A stretch of DNA of 9,418 nucleotides. Origin: Rhodospirillaceae bacterium CCH5-H10 (GTDB lineage: Bacteria > Pseudomonadota > Alphaproteobacteria > Reyranellales > Reyranellaceae). The notes under the pieces are model-generated. The model was given only the letters and a program-made list of their open reading frames with translations, ran no database searches and was not told the origin of the DNA. Each line of letters opens with the position of its first letter. Position 1 is the stretch's first letter. Location of the stretch: positions 1 to 9,418 of the forward strand of contig LSKJ01000062.1 in assembly GCA_001557035.1 (NCBI GenBank), read 5' to 3'. The position numbers were made by a program, and so were the translations under genes. Below are positions 1 through 9,410 of the stretch, in pieces.

Positions 1-136
1 GGGCGGGCGGCGTCGCCTGCGCGAGTTCGATCCCGTCGTCTTCGGCGAAGAGATCGAAGGCCGATGCCGGCGTGGCGAAGGCAAAGCCGGCCGCCAGGAC
101 GAGGGCGGAAGGCAGGAGGAGGGAGCGGAGCGACAT
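1..136 (-). CDS. secreted/periplasmic protein, N-terminal fragment (runs off left edge)
   Basis: The minus strand opens with ATG at 136 and stays open for 45 codons to the window edge, so the gene is cut by the window and is not known to be broken. The translation begins MSLRSLLLPSALVLAAGF and continues to TPASA at residues 22-26. This is a classic Sec signal peptide: Arg4, a hydrophobic core at about residues 6-21, and an A-S-A cleavage box, so cleavage is expected after residue 26. The mature protein would start FDLFAEDDGIELAQATPPA, which is acidic and then turns Pro/Ala-rich. A good Shine-Dalgarno, GGTGAGG (149 to 143), sits six bases before the ATG and supports this start. It lies 77 bases downstream of glpD on the same strand. 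That gap shows no clear terminator, so co-transcription is possible. No family can be assigned from 45 residues; export is the only supported statement. Confidence 0.7.
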   Translation of the reverse strand, partial: MSLRSLLLPSALVLAAGFAFATPASAFDLFAEDDGIELAQATPPA

Positions 137-213
137 CAGGAACCTCACCGTTGATCGGGTTGTTCCTGAGATACGGACGGGAGCGCTCTTGCGTGCCCGG
201 CCGGAAGGTTAAG

Positions 214-1752
214 TTATGTAAAGTTGGGCCGCTGTTCGTCCAGCCAGACGGCAAACGCCTCGCGTTCGCCCGGCGTCATGTGGAGCCCCTCCTTGGTCCG
301 CCGCCAAAGGATGTCCTCGGCCTCGACCGCCCATTCGTCGCGGATCAGATGGCGCACCTCGACCTCGTAGAGCGACCCGCCGAAATGCCGGCCGAGATCG
401 GCCACGGTCTTTACGTTCTCCAGCATGTCCTCGAGCCCCGAACCGTGCCGGCGGGCGAGGATGCGGACCAGGTCTTTCGGCAGGGCCGGCCTGCTGGCGG
501 CGGCGCCGTCGACGAAGTTGTCGAACGCCTGCTCGAAGGTCGGGGCGTCGGCCATTTCGCCGTCATAGACGGCACGGCCGTCCGTCCAGGGACCGCCCAT
601 CCGCGGGAAATAGGGCTCCAGGTCGCGCAGCGCATGTTCGGCCAGCCGTCGGTAGGTGGTGATCTTGCCGCCGAACACCGAGAGGATCGGCGCCCTGGCC
701 TGGTGCACGCCGTCGACTTCGAGATGATAGTCGCGCGTCACCTTCGAGGGGTTGTCGTCGCCGTCGTCGAACAGCGGGCGCACGCCGGAATAGGTCCAGA
801 CCACGTCCTCCGGTCGCACGGGCCTGGCCATGTAATGGCTGACGAGATCGCAGAGATAGGTGATTTCCTCGGGCGAACAGACCGGATGCTCGCCGTCCTC
901 GACGGCGATGTCGGTCGTGCCGATCAGCGAGAATTCGCGCTCGTAGGGGATCACGAAGACGATTCGATTGTCGCTGTTCTGCAGGATGAAGGCGTGGTCG
1001 CCCTCGTAGAGGCGCGGCACGACGATGTGGCTGCCCTTCACAAGGCGCACGCGTTTGGGGGTCTTGATCTGGGTTTCCTCGTCGAGGAAGCGCTTCACCC
1101 AGGGGCCGGCGGCATTGACCAGCCCGCGCGCCTGCAGATGGACGGGAACGCCACCGGGGCCGGCCAGCTCGATGTTCCACAGTCGGCCGTCTTCGCTGCG
1201 GCGCGCCGAGACGCAGCGATGCCGGGCGTAGATCTTCGCGCCCATCTCGCGCGCCGATTTGAGGTTGGAGATCACCAGCCGCGCGTCGTCCACCCAACCG
1301 TCGGAATAGACGAAACCCTTCTTGAAGCCGGGCTTGAGGCCGGCACCGAACTTCGACGTGGGCAGATCGACCGCGATCGACTTGGGCAGGGTCATGTGCC
1401 AGTCGAGATGGTCGTAGAGGAACAGGCCGAGCCGCAGCATCCAGCGCGGCCGCAGGTGCGGCTCGTGGGGCAGAACGAACCGCATCGGCCAGGACAGATG
1501 CGGGGCCTTGGCCAGCAGCACTTCGCGTTCCTGCAGCGCCTCCCGGACCAGCCGGAATTCGTAGGTTTCCAGGTAGCGCAGGCCGCCATGGATCAGCTTC
1601 GACGCCTTGGACGAGGTGGCGCTGGCGAAATCGTTCATTTCGCAGAGGCCGACCCGGAGGGCCCGTCCGGCCGCGTCGCAGGCGATGCCCGCGCCATTGA
1701 TACCGCCGCCGACCACGAACAGGTCGAGCGGCTCGCTCTCCATTCCACTCAT
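214..1752 (-). CDS. glpD: aerobic glycerol-3-phosphate dehydrogenase (FAD-dependent)
   Basis: This enzyme oxidises sn-glycerol 3-phosphate to dihydroxyacetone phosphate and passes electrons through FAD to the quinone pool, working at the inner face of the cytoplasmic membrane. With the ATG at 1752 it has 512 residues, normal for GlpD. Visible signatures are the dinucleotide-binding GGGINGAG (15-22), the substrate/FAD segment SSKASKLIHGGLRYLE (47-62), PHLRPRWMLRLGLFLYDHL, YSDGWVDDARLV, GLVNAAGPWVK, the KGSHIVVPR strand, IGTTD, WTYSGVRPL and FGGKITTYRRLAEHAL. The C-terminal helical domain ends in DEWAVEAEDILWRRTKEG, as in E. coli GlpD. The frame extends upstream to a TTG at 1797, but those extra residues do not resemble the family. 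ATG 1752 and ATG 1743 both fit; 1752 is preferred, though neither has a strong Shine-Dalgarno. The stop is TAA (216-214). No glpK, glpF or glpR is visible beside it. Identity is secure; the start is less so. Confidence 0.97.
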   Translation of the reverse strand: MSGMESEPLDLFVVGGGINGAGIACDAAGRALRVGLCEMNDFASATSSKASKLIHGGLRYLETYEFRLVREALQEREVLLAKAPHLSWPMRFVLPHEPHLRPRWMLRLGLFLYDHLDWHMTLPKSIAVDLPTSKFGAGLKPGFKKGFVYSDGWVDDARLVISNLKSAREMGAKIYARHRCVSARRSEDGRLWNIELAGPGGVPVHLQARGLVNAAGPWVKRFLDEETQIKTPKRVRLVKGSHIVVPRLYEGDHAFILQNSDNRIVFVIPYEREFSLIGTTDIAVEDGEHPVCSPEEITYLCDLVSHYMARPVRPEDVVWTYSGVRPLFDDGDDNPSKVTRDYHLEVDGVHQARAPILSVFGGKITTYRRLAEHALRDLEPYFPRMGGPWTDGRAVYDGEMADAPTFEQAFDNFVDGAAASRPALPKDLVRILARRHGSGLEDMLENVKTVADLGRHFGGSLYEVEVRHLIRDEWAVEAEDILWRRTKEGLHMTPGEREAFAVWLDEQRPNFT

Positions 1753-1805
1753 GGGTTCACATATAGCCCGCTTGACCCGGTTTCGCAGGAACCTCAAATG
1801 GCCGC
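1753..1805. promoter_or_regulatory. divergent intergenic region between glpD and zinc-ribbon gene
   Basis: Only 53 bases separate the divergent starts, so both promoters must lie here or inside the neighbouring genes. On the minus strand TATATG (1765 to 1760) resembles a -10 box. The seven bases after it would place transcription start at or next to the glpD ATG, so the mRNA could be leaderless. No convincing -35 stands 16-18 bases upstream. On the plus strand TTGACC (1772-1777) resembles a -35 box, but the hexamer 17 bases on (1795-1800, CAAATG) is a poor -10. No operator palindrome was recognised. Promoter assignments here are weak. Confidence 0.3.
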
Positions 1806-2090
1806 ATGGGTTTCCTGCTCAAGATTTTGCTTTTCGGCATCGCCGTTTATGGGGTGTATCGGACCTACCGGCACTGGAAGGGTCTGTTCGACCGATTCAC
1901 GGGCAATGCGAACCCGCCGCCGCGCGCCCCGGCACCTCCGCCGCAGACCGCCCAGCAGGCGCCGCCTCCCCCCGTACCGCCCTCGCGCAAGCCCGCCGTG
2001 ATCGAGGATACGGTCCAGTGTGCCGGCTGCGGTGCCTACATTTCGACCTCTGCCGAGAAATGCGGCCAGTGCGGCCGTCCCCGGCCATAA
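1806..2090 (+). CDS. small membrane-anchored proline-rich zinc-ribbon protein
   Basis: This is a 94-residue protein of unknown function. It has three parts: an N-terminal hydrophobic segment (about residues 2-18, MGFLLKILLFGIAVYGVY) followed by basic residues that would act as a cytoplasmic anchor; a proline/alanine-rich linker (about 37-63) with runs of three and four prolines; and a C-terminal four-cysteine ribbon with Cys72-x2-Cys75 and Cys86-x2-Cys89 that could bind one zinc. The plan of an N-terminal membrane helix, low-complexity linker and C-terminal Cys motif recalls the small proteobacterial PP0621-type family, but that is resemblance only. It is divergent from glpD and 115 bases upstream of glyQ on the same strand. 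The ribosome site is weak: the nearest purine run, AGGA at about 1787-1790, is some 15 bases before the ATG. No other in-frame start lies nearby. Codon use matches the neighbours, and the paired Cys spacing argues that it is real. Confidence 0.8.
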   Translation: MGFLLKILLFGIAVYGVYRTYRHWKGLFDRFTGNANPPPRAPAPPPQTAQQAPPPPVPPSRKPAVIEDTVQCAGCGAYISTSAEKCGQCGRPRP

Positions 2091-2111
2091 GGCCGCAGCA
2101 CACCGCCAGCC

Positions 2112-2140
2112 TTGACCGGCTTGGGGGGCGAACCTATTTT
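2112..2140 (+). promoter_or_regulatory. candidate sigma70-type promoter for glyQ operon
   Basis: TTGACC (2112-2117, five of six matches to TTGACA) is followed after exactly 17 bases by TATTTT (2135-2140, four of six to TATAAT). Transcription would begin near 2147 and leave a leader of about 60 bases before the glyQ TTG. This is the best promoter-like pair in the window and sits where the long plus-strand operon needs one. It is a consensus match by eye and has not been scored against background. Confidence 0.5.
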
Positions 2141-2146
2141 GCCGCA

Positions 2147-2171
2147 CCGCAAAAACGGCCATAAGTTGCGG
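2147..2171 (+). other. leader hairpin upstream of glyQ
   Basis: CCGCAA (2147-2152) is perfectly complementary to TTGCGG (2166-2171), giving a 6-bp stem with a 13-base loop. It starts at the predicted transcription start and would form the 5' end of the glyQ mRNA, perhaps stabilising it. No T-box or other riboswitch was recognised, and no T-run follows, so it is not an attenuator. A short hairpin like this can arise by chance in GC-rich DNA. Confidence 0.25.
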
Positions 2172-2194
2172 AAATAAAAGGCCTTTAGAGCTTC

Positions 2195-2200
2195 GGGGAA
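2195..2200 (+). promoter_or_regulatory. glyQ ribosome binding site (decides TTG start)
   Basis: GGGGAA lies five bases before TTG 2206. It is the only purine-rich run at the right distance from a possible start codon. The next in-frame ATG (in DMEM, around residue 38) is well inside the conserved catalytic domain, so the TTG start is required to include the conserved N-terminal [13 protein letters not shown] region. Confidence 0.55.
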
Positions 2201-2205
2201 TACCG

Positions 2206-3105
2206 TTGTCGAACCCCTCAGCAGCGCGCGGCAAGCCCACGTGCTTCCAGGAACTCATCCTCACCCTGCAGGACTATTGGGCGGCCCAGGGCTGCCTGAT
2301 CCTCCAGCCCTTCGACATGGAGATGGGCGCAGGGACCTTCCACACCGCGACGACCCTGCGCGCGCTCGGGCCGAAGCCCTGGTACGCCGCCTATGTCCAG
2401 CCCTCGCGTCGTCCGGGTGACGGACGCTACGGCGAGAACCCGATGCGTCTGCAGCACTACTATCAGTTCCAGGCAATCCTGAAGCCGTCGCCGCCCGACA
2501 TTCTGGAACGCTATCTGGGGTCGCTGCAGGCGATCGGCATCGACACGACCCTGCACGACATCCGCTTCGTCGAGGACGACTGGGAGAGCCCGACGCTCGG
2601 CGCCTGGGGCCTGGGCTGGGAAGTCTGGTGCGACGGCATGGAGATCACGCAGTTCACCTACTTCCAGCAGGTGGGCGGCATCGAGGTCGATCTCGTCGCC
2701 GGCGAGATAACCTACGGGCTCGAGCGGCTGGCCATGTACCTGTTCGACAAGAAGTCGGTTTACGACCTGCCGTTCAACCGCGCCGATTCGGACGTGCCGC
2801 TGACCTATGGCGACGTGTTCCTGCAGAACGAGCGGGAGCAGTCGGCCTACAATTTCGAGCATGCCGATACGGAGATGCTTTTCCGCCACTTCGCCGACGC
2901 CGAGAAGGAATGCGGCCGCCTGGTCGAAAAGAAGTTGCCGCTGCCGGCCTACGAGCAGTGCATCAAGGCCAGCCACGCCTTCAACCTGCTCGACGCGCGC
3001 GGCGTGATCAGCGTCGCCGAGCGCCAGAGCTACATCCTGCGCGTCCGCGATCTCGCCAAGGCTTGCTGCGAGACCTGGCTGGCGACGCAGAAGGCAGCCG
3101 CGTGA
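2206..3105 (+). CDS. glyQ: glycyl-tRNA synthetase alpha subunit
   Basis: GlyQ is the class II catalytic subunit of the bacterial alpha2-beta2 glycyl-tRNA synthetase. It activates glycine with ATP and, with GlyS, charges tRNA-Gly in the cytoplasm. Its 299 residues match the family's usual length of about 300. Conserved stretches are [18 protein letters not shown] (13-30), the [20 protein letters not shown] region (34-53), the motif 2 region [17 protein letters not shown] (65-81), [18 protein letters not shown] (124-141), the glycine-pocket region [12 protein letters not shown] (144-155) and the motif 3 core [14 protein letters not shown] (167-180). The C-terminal helical tail ends [20 protein letters not shown]. 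The start is TTG at 2206. The TGA (3103-3105) overlaps the ATG of a 50-codon frame that leads to glyS. Identity is secure. Confidence 0.98.
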   Translation: MSNPSAARGKPTCFQELILTLQDYWAAQGCLILQPFDMEMGAGTFHTATTLRALGPKPWYAAYVQPSRRPGDGRYGENPMRLQHYYQFQAILKPSPPDILERYLGSLQAIGIDTTLHDIRFVEDDWESPTLGAWGLGWEVWCDGMEITQFTYFQQVGGIEVDLVAGEITYGLERLAMYLFDKKSVYDLPFNRADSDVPLTYGDVFLQNEREQSAYNFEHADTEMLFRHFADAEKECGRLVEKKLPLPAYEQCIKASHAFNLLDARGVISVAERQSYILRVRDLAKACCETWLATQKAAA

Positions 3106-3257
3106 TGACGACGATGGTGCTTTTTAATTCTCCTCCCCATTCAAATGGGGAGGTGGCGCGTAGCGCCGGAGGGGTCATCCTCTTTGGCGCAGCACCTCTG
3201 ACCCCTCCGTCGCCGTATGACGGCGCCACCTCCCCATTTGAATGGGGAGGCAACTGA
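3105..3257 (+). CDS. putative 50-aa coupling ORF spanning the glyQ-glyS spacer
   Basis: An uninterrupted 50-codon frame fills the spacer. Its ATG (3105-3107) overlaps the glyQ stop as TGATG, and its own TGA (3255-3257) overlaps the glyS ATG as TGATG. AGAAGG (3089-3094) is a plausible Shine-Dalgarno ten bases before the ATG. The peptide begins [20 protein letters not shown] and ends [10 protein letters not shown]. It is mostly the translation of the palindromic element, has no recognisable domain, signal peptide or membrane segment, and may have no role of its own. If it is translated, ribosomes would open the hairpins and reach the glyS start. The alternative is that the frame is a chance by-product of a repeat with few stop codons. 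The double TGATG arrangement favours function, but the evidence is positional only. Confidence 0.3.
   Translation: MTTMVLFNSPPHSNGEVARSAGGVILFGAAPLTPPSPYDGATSPFEWGGN
3132..3250. repeat. REP-like composite inverted-repeat element in the glyQ-glyS spacer
   Basis: The element is two inverted half-copies. Bases 3132-3159 are exactly complementary to 3223-3250 (28 of 28), and 3167-3177 are exactly complementary to 3199-3209 (11 of 11), around an unpaired centre at 3178-3198. Each half also folds on itself. The outer hairpins 3132-3153 and 3229-3250 have a 9-bp stem and 4-base loop. The inner hairpins are GGCGC-gta-GCGCC (3155-3167) and CGCCGT-atg-ACGGCG (3211-3225). The inner hairpins differ in sequence but both pair, which suggests that the fold is conserved. 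This matches the general form of REP doublets (BIME/REPIN-like palindromic elements) of proteobacteria. No transposase or RAYT gene is in the window. The class name is an inference. Confidence 0.85.
3244..3250 (+). promoter_or_regulatory. glyS ribosome binding site inside a hairpin stem
   Basis: GGGGAGG ends six bases before the glyS ATG (3257) and is an almost ideal Shine-Dalgarno. It is also the 3' strand of the outer hairpin of the repeat element and pairs with CCTCCCC (3229-3235). When that hairpin is folded the ribosome site is hidden. This site is why ATG 3257 is chosen over the in-frame ATG at 3242, which lies within the hairpin and has no ribosome site of its own. Confidence 0.75.
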
Positions 3258-5308
3258 TGGCCGAACTCCTTCTCGAACTTCTTTCGGAGGAAATTCCCGC
3301 GCGCATGCAGACGCGGGCGGCCGAGAACCTGAAGCGGCTGATCTGCGACGGGCTGAAGGGCGCGGGCATCGGTTTCGAGAAGGCGCAGGCCTTCGTGACG
3401 CCGCGCCGCCTCGCGCTGGTGATCGACGGCATTCCGGCCGTGCGCGACGATGTCAGCGAGGAGAAGCGCGGTCCGCGCGTCGGCGCGCCGGAGCAGGCGG
3501 TCCAGGGCTTCCTGAAGGGCGCCGGCCTCGCCTCGCTCGACGAGGCGGAGAAGCGCGACACCGGCAAGGGCGAGTTCTGGTTTGCCGTCATCACGAAGAA
3601 GGGCGGGCCGACCGCCGACGCGCTGGGCGCGGTGATCGACAGTGCCCTGAAGGCACTGCCCTGGCCCAAATCGATGAAGTGGGGCAGCAGCACGATGCAG
3701 TGGGTGCGCCCGCTGCAGTCCGTCGTCGCTTTGTTCGACGGCAAGGTGCTGAAGGGCGAGGTCTCGCCGGGTGGCGCGATGGCGCCGATCGTCTTCGGCG
3801 CCACGACGCGCGGCCATCGCTTCCTTTCGAAAGGCACGTTCGAGGTTGCGAACTTTGCCGACTACGTGGCCAAGCTGCGCTCGGCTCACGTGATCCTCGA
3901 CGCTACCGAACGCAAGGCGATCATCCTCGAAGGCGCGCGCAAGCTTTGCTCGGACGCGCAGGTCACGCTGAACGAGGACGAAGGCCTGCTCGAGGAGGTG
4001 GCCGGGCTTACCGAATGGCCGGTGCCAATGCTGGGCGCCATCGACGCGCAGTTCATGGACGTGCCGCCGGAAGTGCTGATCGTCTCGATGAAGGTGCACC
4101 TGCGCTTCTTCACGACGTCCGGTGCCGACGGCAAGCTCGCCAACCGTTTCGTCGTGGTCGCCAACAACGTCGCGCGCGACGGTGGCAAGACGATCGTCGC
4201 GGGTAACGAGCGCGTGCTGCGCGGCCGCCTGGCCGACGCCAAGTTCTTCTGGGACCAGGATCGCAAGACGACGCTGGAAAGCCGCGTGCCCGGCCTGAAG
4301 CAGATCGTGTTCCACGCCAAGCTGGGCACCCAGGCCGAGCGGGTCGAGCGCATCGTGAGGCTGGCCGGCGAGATCGCCAAGTCCATTCCGGGCGCCGATG
4401 CCGCGGCGGTCGAGCAGGCCGCGCGTCTCTGCAAGGCGGACCTCGTCACCGGCATGGTAGGCGAGTTCCCCGAGCTGCAGGGCGTGATGGGCCGCTACTA
4501 TGCGCTGGGCGAGAAGCTGCCGGCGCCGGTGGCCGATGCGATCGGCGATCACTACGCACCGGCCGGTCCCAACGACCGCTGCCCGACCGCGCCGGTATCG
4601 ATCGCGGTCGCGCTGGCCGACAAGCTCGACGCGCTGACCTCGTTCTGGTCGATCGGCGAGAAGCCGACCGGCTCGCGCGATCCCTTCGCGCTGCGCCGGG
4701 CGGCGCTGGGCGTGATCCGGATCGTGGTCGAGAATAAGCTCCGGCTCCCGTTGCGGCCGTTCCTCAAGGCCGACGATCTGCTGTCCTTCTTCGCCGAGCG
4801 CCTGAAGGTGCAGATGCGCGAGAAGGGCGTGCGCCACGACGTGGTCGATGCCGTGGTCTCCCTGGGCGGCGAGGACGATCTCGTGCGCCTGCTGGCCCGC
4901 GTCGAGGCGCTGCAGGCTTTCCTCGGCACCGAGGCGGGCAAGAACCTGCTCACGGCCTATGGTCGCGCGGCGAACATCGTTCGCGCGGAGGAGAAGAAGG
5001 ACAAGGGGCTCGCGGCGAAGATCGCGGGGGCACCCGATGCCGCGCTTCTGGAACAAGTCGAGGAGAAATCCGTTGCCTCCGCCTTGGACGAGGTCGCGCG
5101 CAAAGTGAAGCCGGCTCTGGCCGCGGAGGATTTCGCGGGTGCAATGGCTGCGTTCGCGGGCCTGCGCGGTCCGATCGATGCCCTGTTCGACAAGGTCACG
5201 GTCAACGTGACGGACAGGCCCGAGATTCGCCTTAACAGGCTGAAGCTGCTCAACCAGATTCGTGCCACCATGGACACGGTGGCCGACTTTTCAAAGATCG
5301 AGGGCTAA
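3257..5308 (+). CDS. glyS: glycyl-tRNA synthetase beta subunit
   Basis: GlyS is the tRNA-binding partner of GlyQ. It carries body-tail domains, an HD-type domain and a C-terminal anticodon-binding domain, and it is needed for charging tRNA-Gly. Its 683 residues are typical of the family. Family signatures are the start [29 protein letters not shown], the [18 protein letters not shown] segment, [53 protein letters not shown] (from residue 316), the HD-region [20 protein letters not shown] (from residue 392), [20 protein letters not shown] and [16 protein letters not shown] (from residue 474). The C-terminus ends with [20 protein letters not shown]. The Shine-Dalgarno comes from the repeat element just upstream. 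The stop TAA is two bases before the ppdK ATG. Expression must match GlyQ, so the 151-base structured spacer between them is notable. Identity is secure. Confidence 0.98.
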   Translation: MAELLLELLSEEIPARMQTRAAENLKRLICDGLKGAGIGFEKAQAFVTPRRLALVIDGIPAVRDDVSEEKRGPRVGAPEQAVQGFLKGAGLASLDEAEKRDTGKGEFWFAVITKKGGPTADALGAVIDSALKALPWPKSMKWGSSTMQWVRPLQSVVALFDGKVLKGEVSPGGAMAPIVFGATTRGHRFLSKGTFEVANFADYVAKLRSAHVILDATERKAIILEGARKLCSDAQVTLNEDEGLLEEVAGLTEWPVPMLGAIDAQFMDVPPEVLIVSMKVHLRFFTTSGADGKLANRFVVVANNVARDGGKTIVAGNERVLRGRLADAKFFWDQDRKTTLESRVPGLKQIVFHAKLGTQAERVERIVRLAGEIAKSIPGADAAAVEQAARLCKADLVTGMVGEFPELQGVMGRYYALGEKLPAPVADAIGDHYAPAGPNDRCPTAPVSIAVALADKLDALTSFWSIGEKPTGSRDPFALRRAALGVIRIVVENKLRLPLRPFLKADDLLSFFAERLKVQMREKGVRHDVVDAVVSLGGEDDLVRLLARVEALQAFLGTEAGKNLLTAYGRAANIVRAEEKKDKGLAAKIAGAPDAALLEQVEEKSVASALDEVARKVKPALAAEDFAGAMAAFAGLRGPIDALFDKVTVNVTDRPEIRLNRLKLLNQIRATMDTVADFSKIEG

Positions 5309-5310
5309 GC

Positions 5311-7982
<2,672 letters not shown>

Positions 7983-7986
<4 letters not shown>

Positions 7987-8915
7987 CGCTGGCGGCGCTT
8001 CGCACGGACGGCAAGCGGGCGCTCGCCGCGGCGCTGGCCGGCCTGGAGCGCGATCCCGAAAGCGACGCCTCGCAGGCGCTGCTCGACGCGGCCTGGCGCG
8101 AACCGCGCGCCCATGTCGTGGGAGTCACCGGTCCGCCGGGTGTCGGCAAGTCGTCCCTCTGCGCGGCGCTGGTCGCGGCCTGGCGTCGGGCGGAAAAGAC
8201 CGTCGGCGTGATCGCCGTCGATCCGTCATCGCGGACCAGCGGCGGCGCCTTGCTGGGCGACCGGGTGCGGATCGTCCATGACGGCTCCGACCCCGGCAGC
8301 TTCGTGCGCTCGATGGCGGCCCGCGACCGGCTGGGCGGGCTCGCCGACCAGACACTGGCGGCCATGGTCCTGATGAGGGCGTTGTTCGACCGCGTGCTGA
8401 TCGAGACGGTGGGCGTCGGCCAGTCCGAGACCGACGTGGCGGGCGTGGCCGATACGGTCGTGTTCTGCGTCCAGCCCGGTTCGGGCGATTCCCTTCAGTT
8501 CATGAAGGCGGGCATCGTCGAGATCCCGCACCTGGTCGTCGTCACCAAGGCGGACATGGGTGCCGCGGCCGAACGCGCGCGGGCCGACGTCGCGGGTGCC
8601 TTGTCGCTCTCCACGGCGGGCGATGCGGGCGACTGGCCGGTCCGGACACTGGCCGCGTCCTCGCGCAGCGGCGCGGGGATGGAAGCATTGATGGCGGCAC
8701 TGGAGGCGCACCGCTTGCATCTGGCGACCGACGGCCGGCTGGCCGTGGCGCGTCACCGCCAGAGCCAGGGCTGGGTCGGCGAATCGCTGCGCGATCGCTT
8801 TGGCCGCGACGGTCTTGCCCGGTTGGGACGCATGGGGCTGGACCTCGCCCTCGCGCCGGGCGCACAACCCTTTCAGAGACTGCGAGAGCTGGGCCGAGCG
8901 CTGGAGAGATCGTGA
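7983..8915 (+). CDS. MeaB/ArgK-type P-loop GTPase
   Basis: This 310-residue G3E-family GTPase resembles MeaB/ArgK (MMAA in humans), which uses GTP hydrolysis to gate loading and protect adenosylcobalamin-dependent mutases such as methylmalonyl-CoA mutase. Visible motifs are Walker [10 protein letters not shown] (50-58), [18 protein letters not shown] (79-96) with the Mg-binding-type Asp80, [16 protein letters not shown] (106-121) and [14 protein letters not shown] (141-154). The base-specificity motif is TKAD (188-191), with Thr in place of the usual Asn of NKxD. The protein is somewhat shorter than typical members (about 320-335 residues), and the C-terminal dimerisation arm looks trimmed. 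The ATG overlaps the ppdK stop (ATGA), so translation is probably coupled; no strong Shine-Dalgarno was seen. No mutase is visible here, so the client is unknown. The family call is strong, but calling it meaB functionally is not, so no symbol is given. Confidence 0.9.
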
Positions 8916-9343
8916 TGAGCCATCCGACCGATGGAAGCTGCATCTTCTGCAAGATCGTGGCGGGGCAGCTTCCGTGCTTCAAGCTGTTCGAGGACGCGAC
9001 GACCATCGCCTTCATGGACATCAATCCCGTCAATCCCGGCCATGCGCTGGCCGTCGCCAAGGGGCACTGGCCGACGGTCGACGTCATTCCGGCCGACGTG
9101 CTCGGCGACGTCGCGAGGACCGCGCAGCGCGTGGCGAAGGCGGTGCTCGCTGCGTTGGAGCCCACCGGCGTGAATCTCCTGCAGTCCAATGGCCCGGGAG
9201 CGGGGCAGAGCGTGCCCCATCTCCACGTCCATATCCTGCCGCGCTATCCGGACGACAAGGTCCGGCTGAACTGGACCTACACGCCCGGCGACAAGGCCGA
9301 GATCGCGGCGATCTGCGAGAGGCTGAAAGCCGTCCTCGCCTAG
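8915..9343 (+). CDS. HIT-family nucleotide-binding hydrolase (HinT-like)
   Basis: This is a 142-residue histidine-triad protein. HIT enzymes cleave or transfer nucleotide-phosphate linkages (for example AMP-amidates or dinucleoside polyphosphates) through a nucleotidyl-histidine intermediate. The opening SCIFCKIVAGQLP (8-20) and the active-site AGQSVPHLHVHILPR (96-110) are diagnostic; the triad is His102, His104 and His106, with His104 the expected nucleophile. Cys9 and Cys12, with His51 and His102, could form the zinc site seen in some members. The substrate cannot be told from sequence. ATG 8915 overlaps the stop of the GTPase gene as TGATG, and GGAGAG (8903-8908) lies six bases upstream, which favours it over the in-frame GTG at 8912. 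It is the last gene of the operon visible; the stop is TAG. Confidence 0.93.
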   Translation: MSHPTDGSCIFCKIVAGQLPCFKLFEDATTIAFMDINPVNPGHALAVAKGHWPTVDVIPADVLGDVARTAQRVAKAVLAALEPTGVNLLQSNGPGAGQSVPHLHVHILPRYPDDKVRLNWTYTPGDKAEIAAICERLKAVLA

Positions 9344-9388
9344 AGGTTTTCCGTCCTGGATTGAACCATTGGGAATCGGGATCAATTT

Positions 9389-9410
9389 CTTCCCCCTTCA
9401 GAGGGGGAAG
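9389..9410. repeat. REP-like hairpin, second locus (cut by right edge)
   Basis: This is a perfect 9-bp stem with a 4-base TCAG loop, CTTCCCCCT paired with AGGGGGAAG. The geometry is identical to the outer hairpin at 3132-3153 (9-bp stem, loop TCAA). Including the following eight bases to 9418 it aligns with 3132-3161 without gaps at 23 of 30 positions. Two pairs of stem differences compensate each other (C-G to T-A, and A-T to C-G). It lies 45 bases after the HIT stop codon. It has no T-run, so a role as a Rho-independent terminator is not supported, though it could protect the mRNA 3' end. The rest of the element continues beyond the window. Confidence 0.7.

Noticed and set aside
198..216. 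CtrA-like TTAA motif near the glpD stop
   Set aside because: The second half-site is imperfect and the spacing is not seven bases. The site overlaps the end of glpD and is not near a clear promoter.
64..2001. 645-codon plus-strand open frame opposite glpD
   Set aside because: It lies antisense to an unmistakable glpD, has low-complexity composition rich in Arg, Gly, His and Asp, and shows no recognisable motifs. It is typical of the mirror frame in GC-rich genes.
2081..2097. Short inverted repeat CGGCC-ataa-GGCCG around the stop of the zinc-ribbon gene as a terminator
   Set aside because: The stem is only five base pairs, no T-run follows, and it overlaps the coding end. It is too weak to call.
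2177..2186. Palindrome AAAGGCCTTT in the glyQ leader as an operator
   Set aside because: A single 10-base palindrome with no repeat elsewhere and no matching known operator; chance is adequate.
3229..3250. Outer hairpin of the spacer read as a Rho-independent terminator after glyQ
   Set aside because: No T-run follows either copy, and glyS, which needs expression with glyQ, starts seven bases later. A terminator here would separate the subunits.
3008..5056. 682-codon minus-strand open frame opposite glyS
   Set aside because: It runs antisense to secure glyS and crosses the repeat spacer. The composition is that of a GC-rich shadow frame, with no domains recognised.
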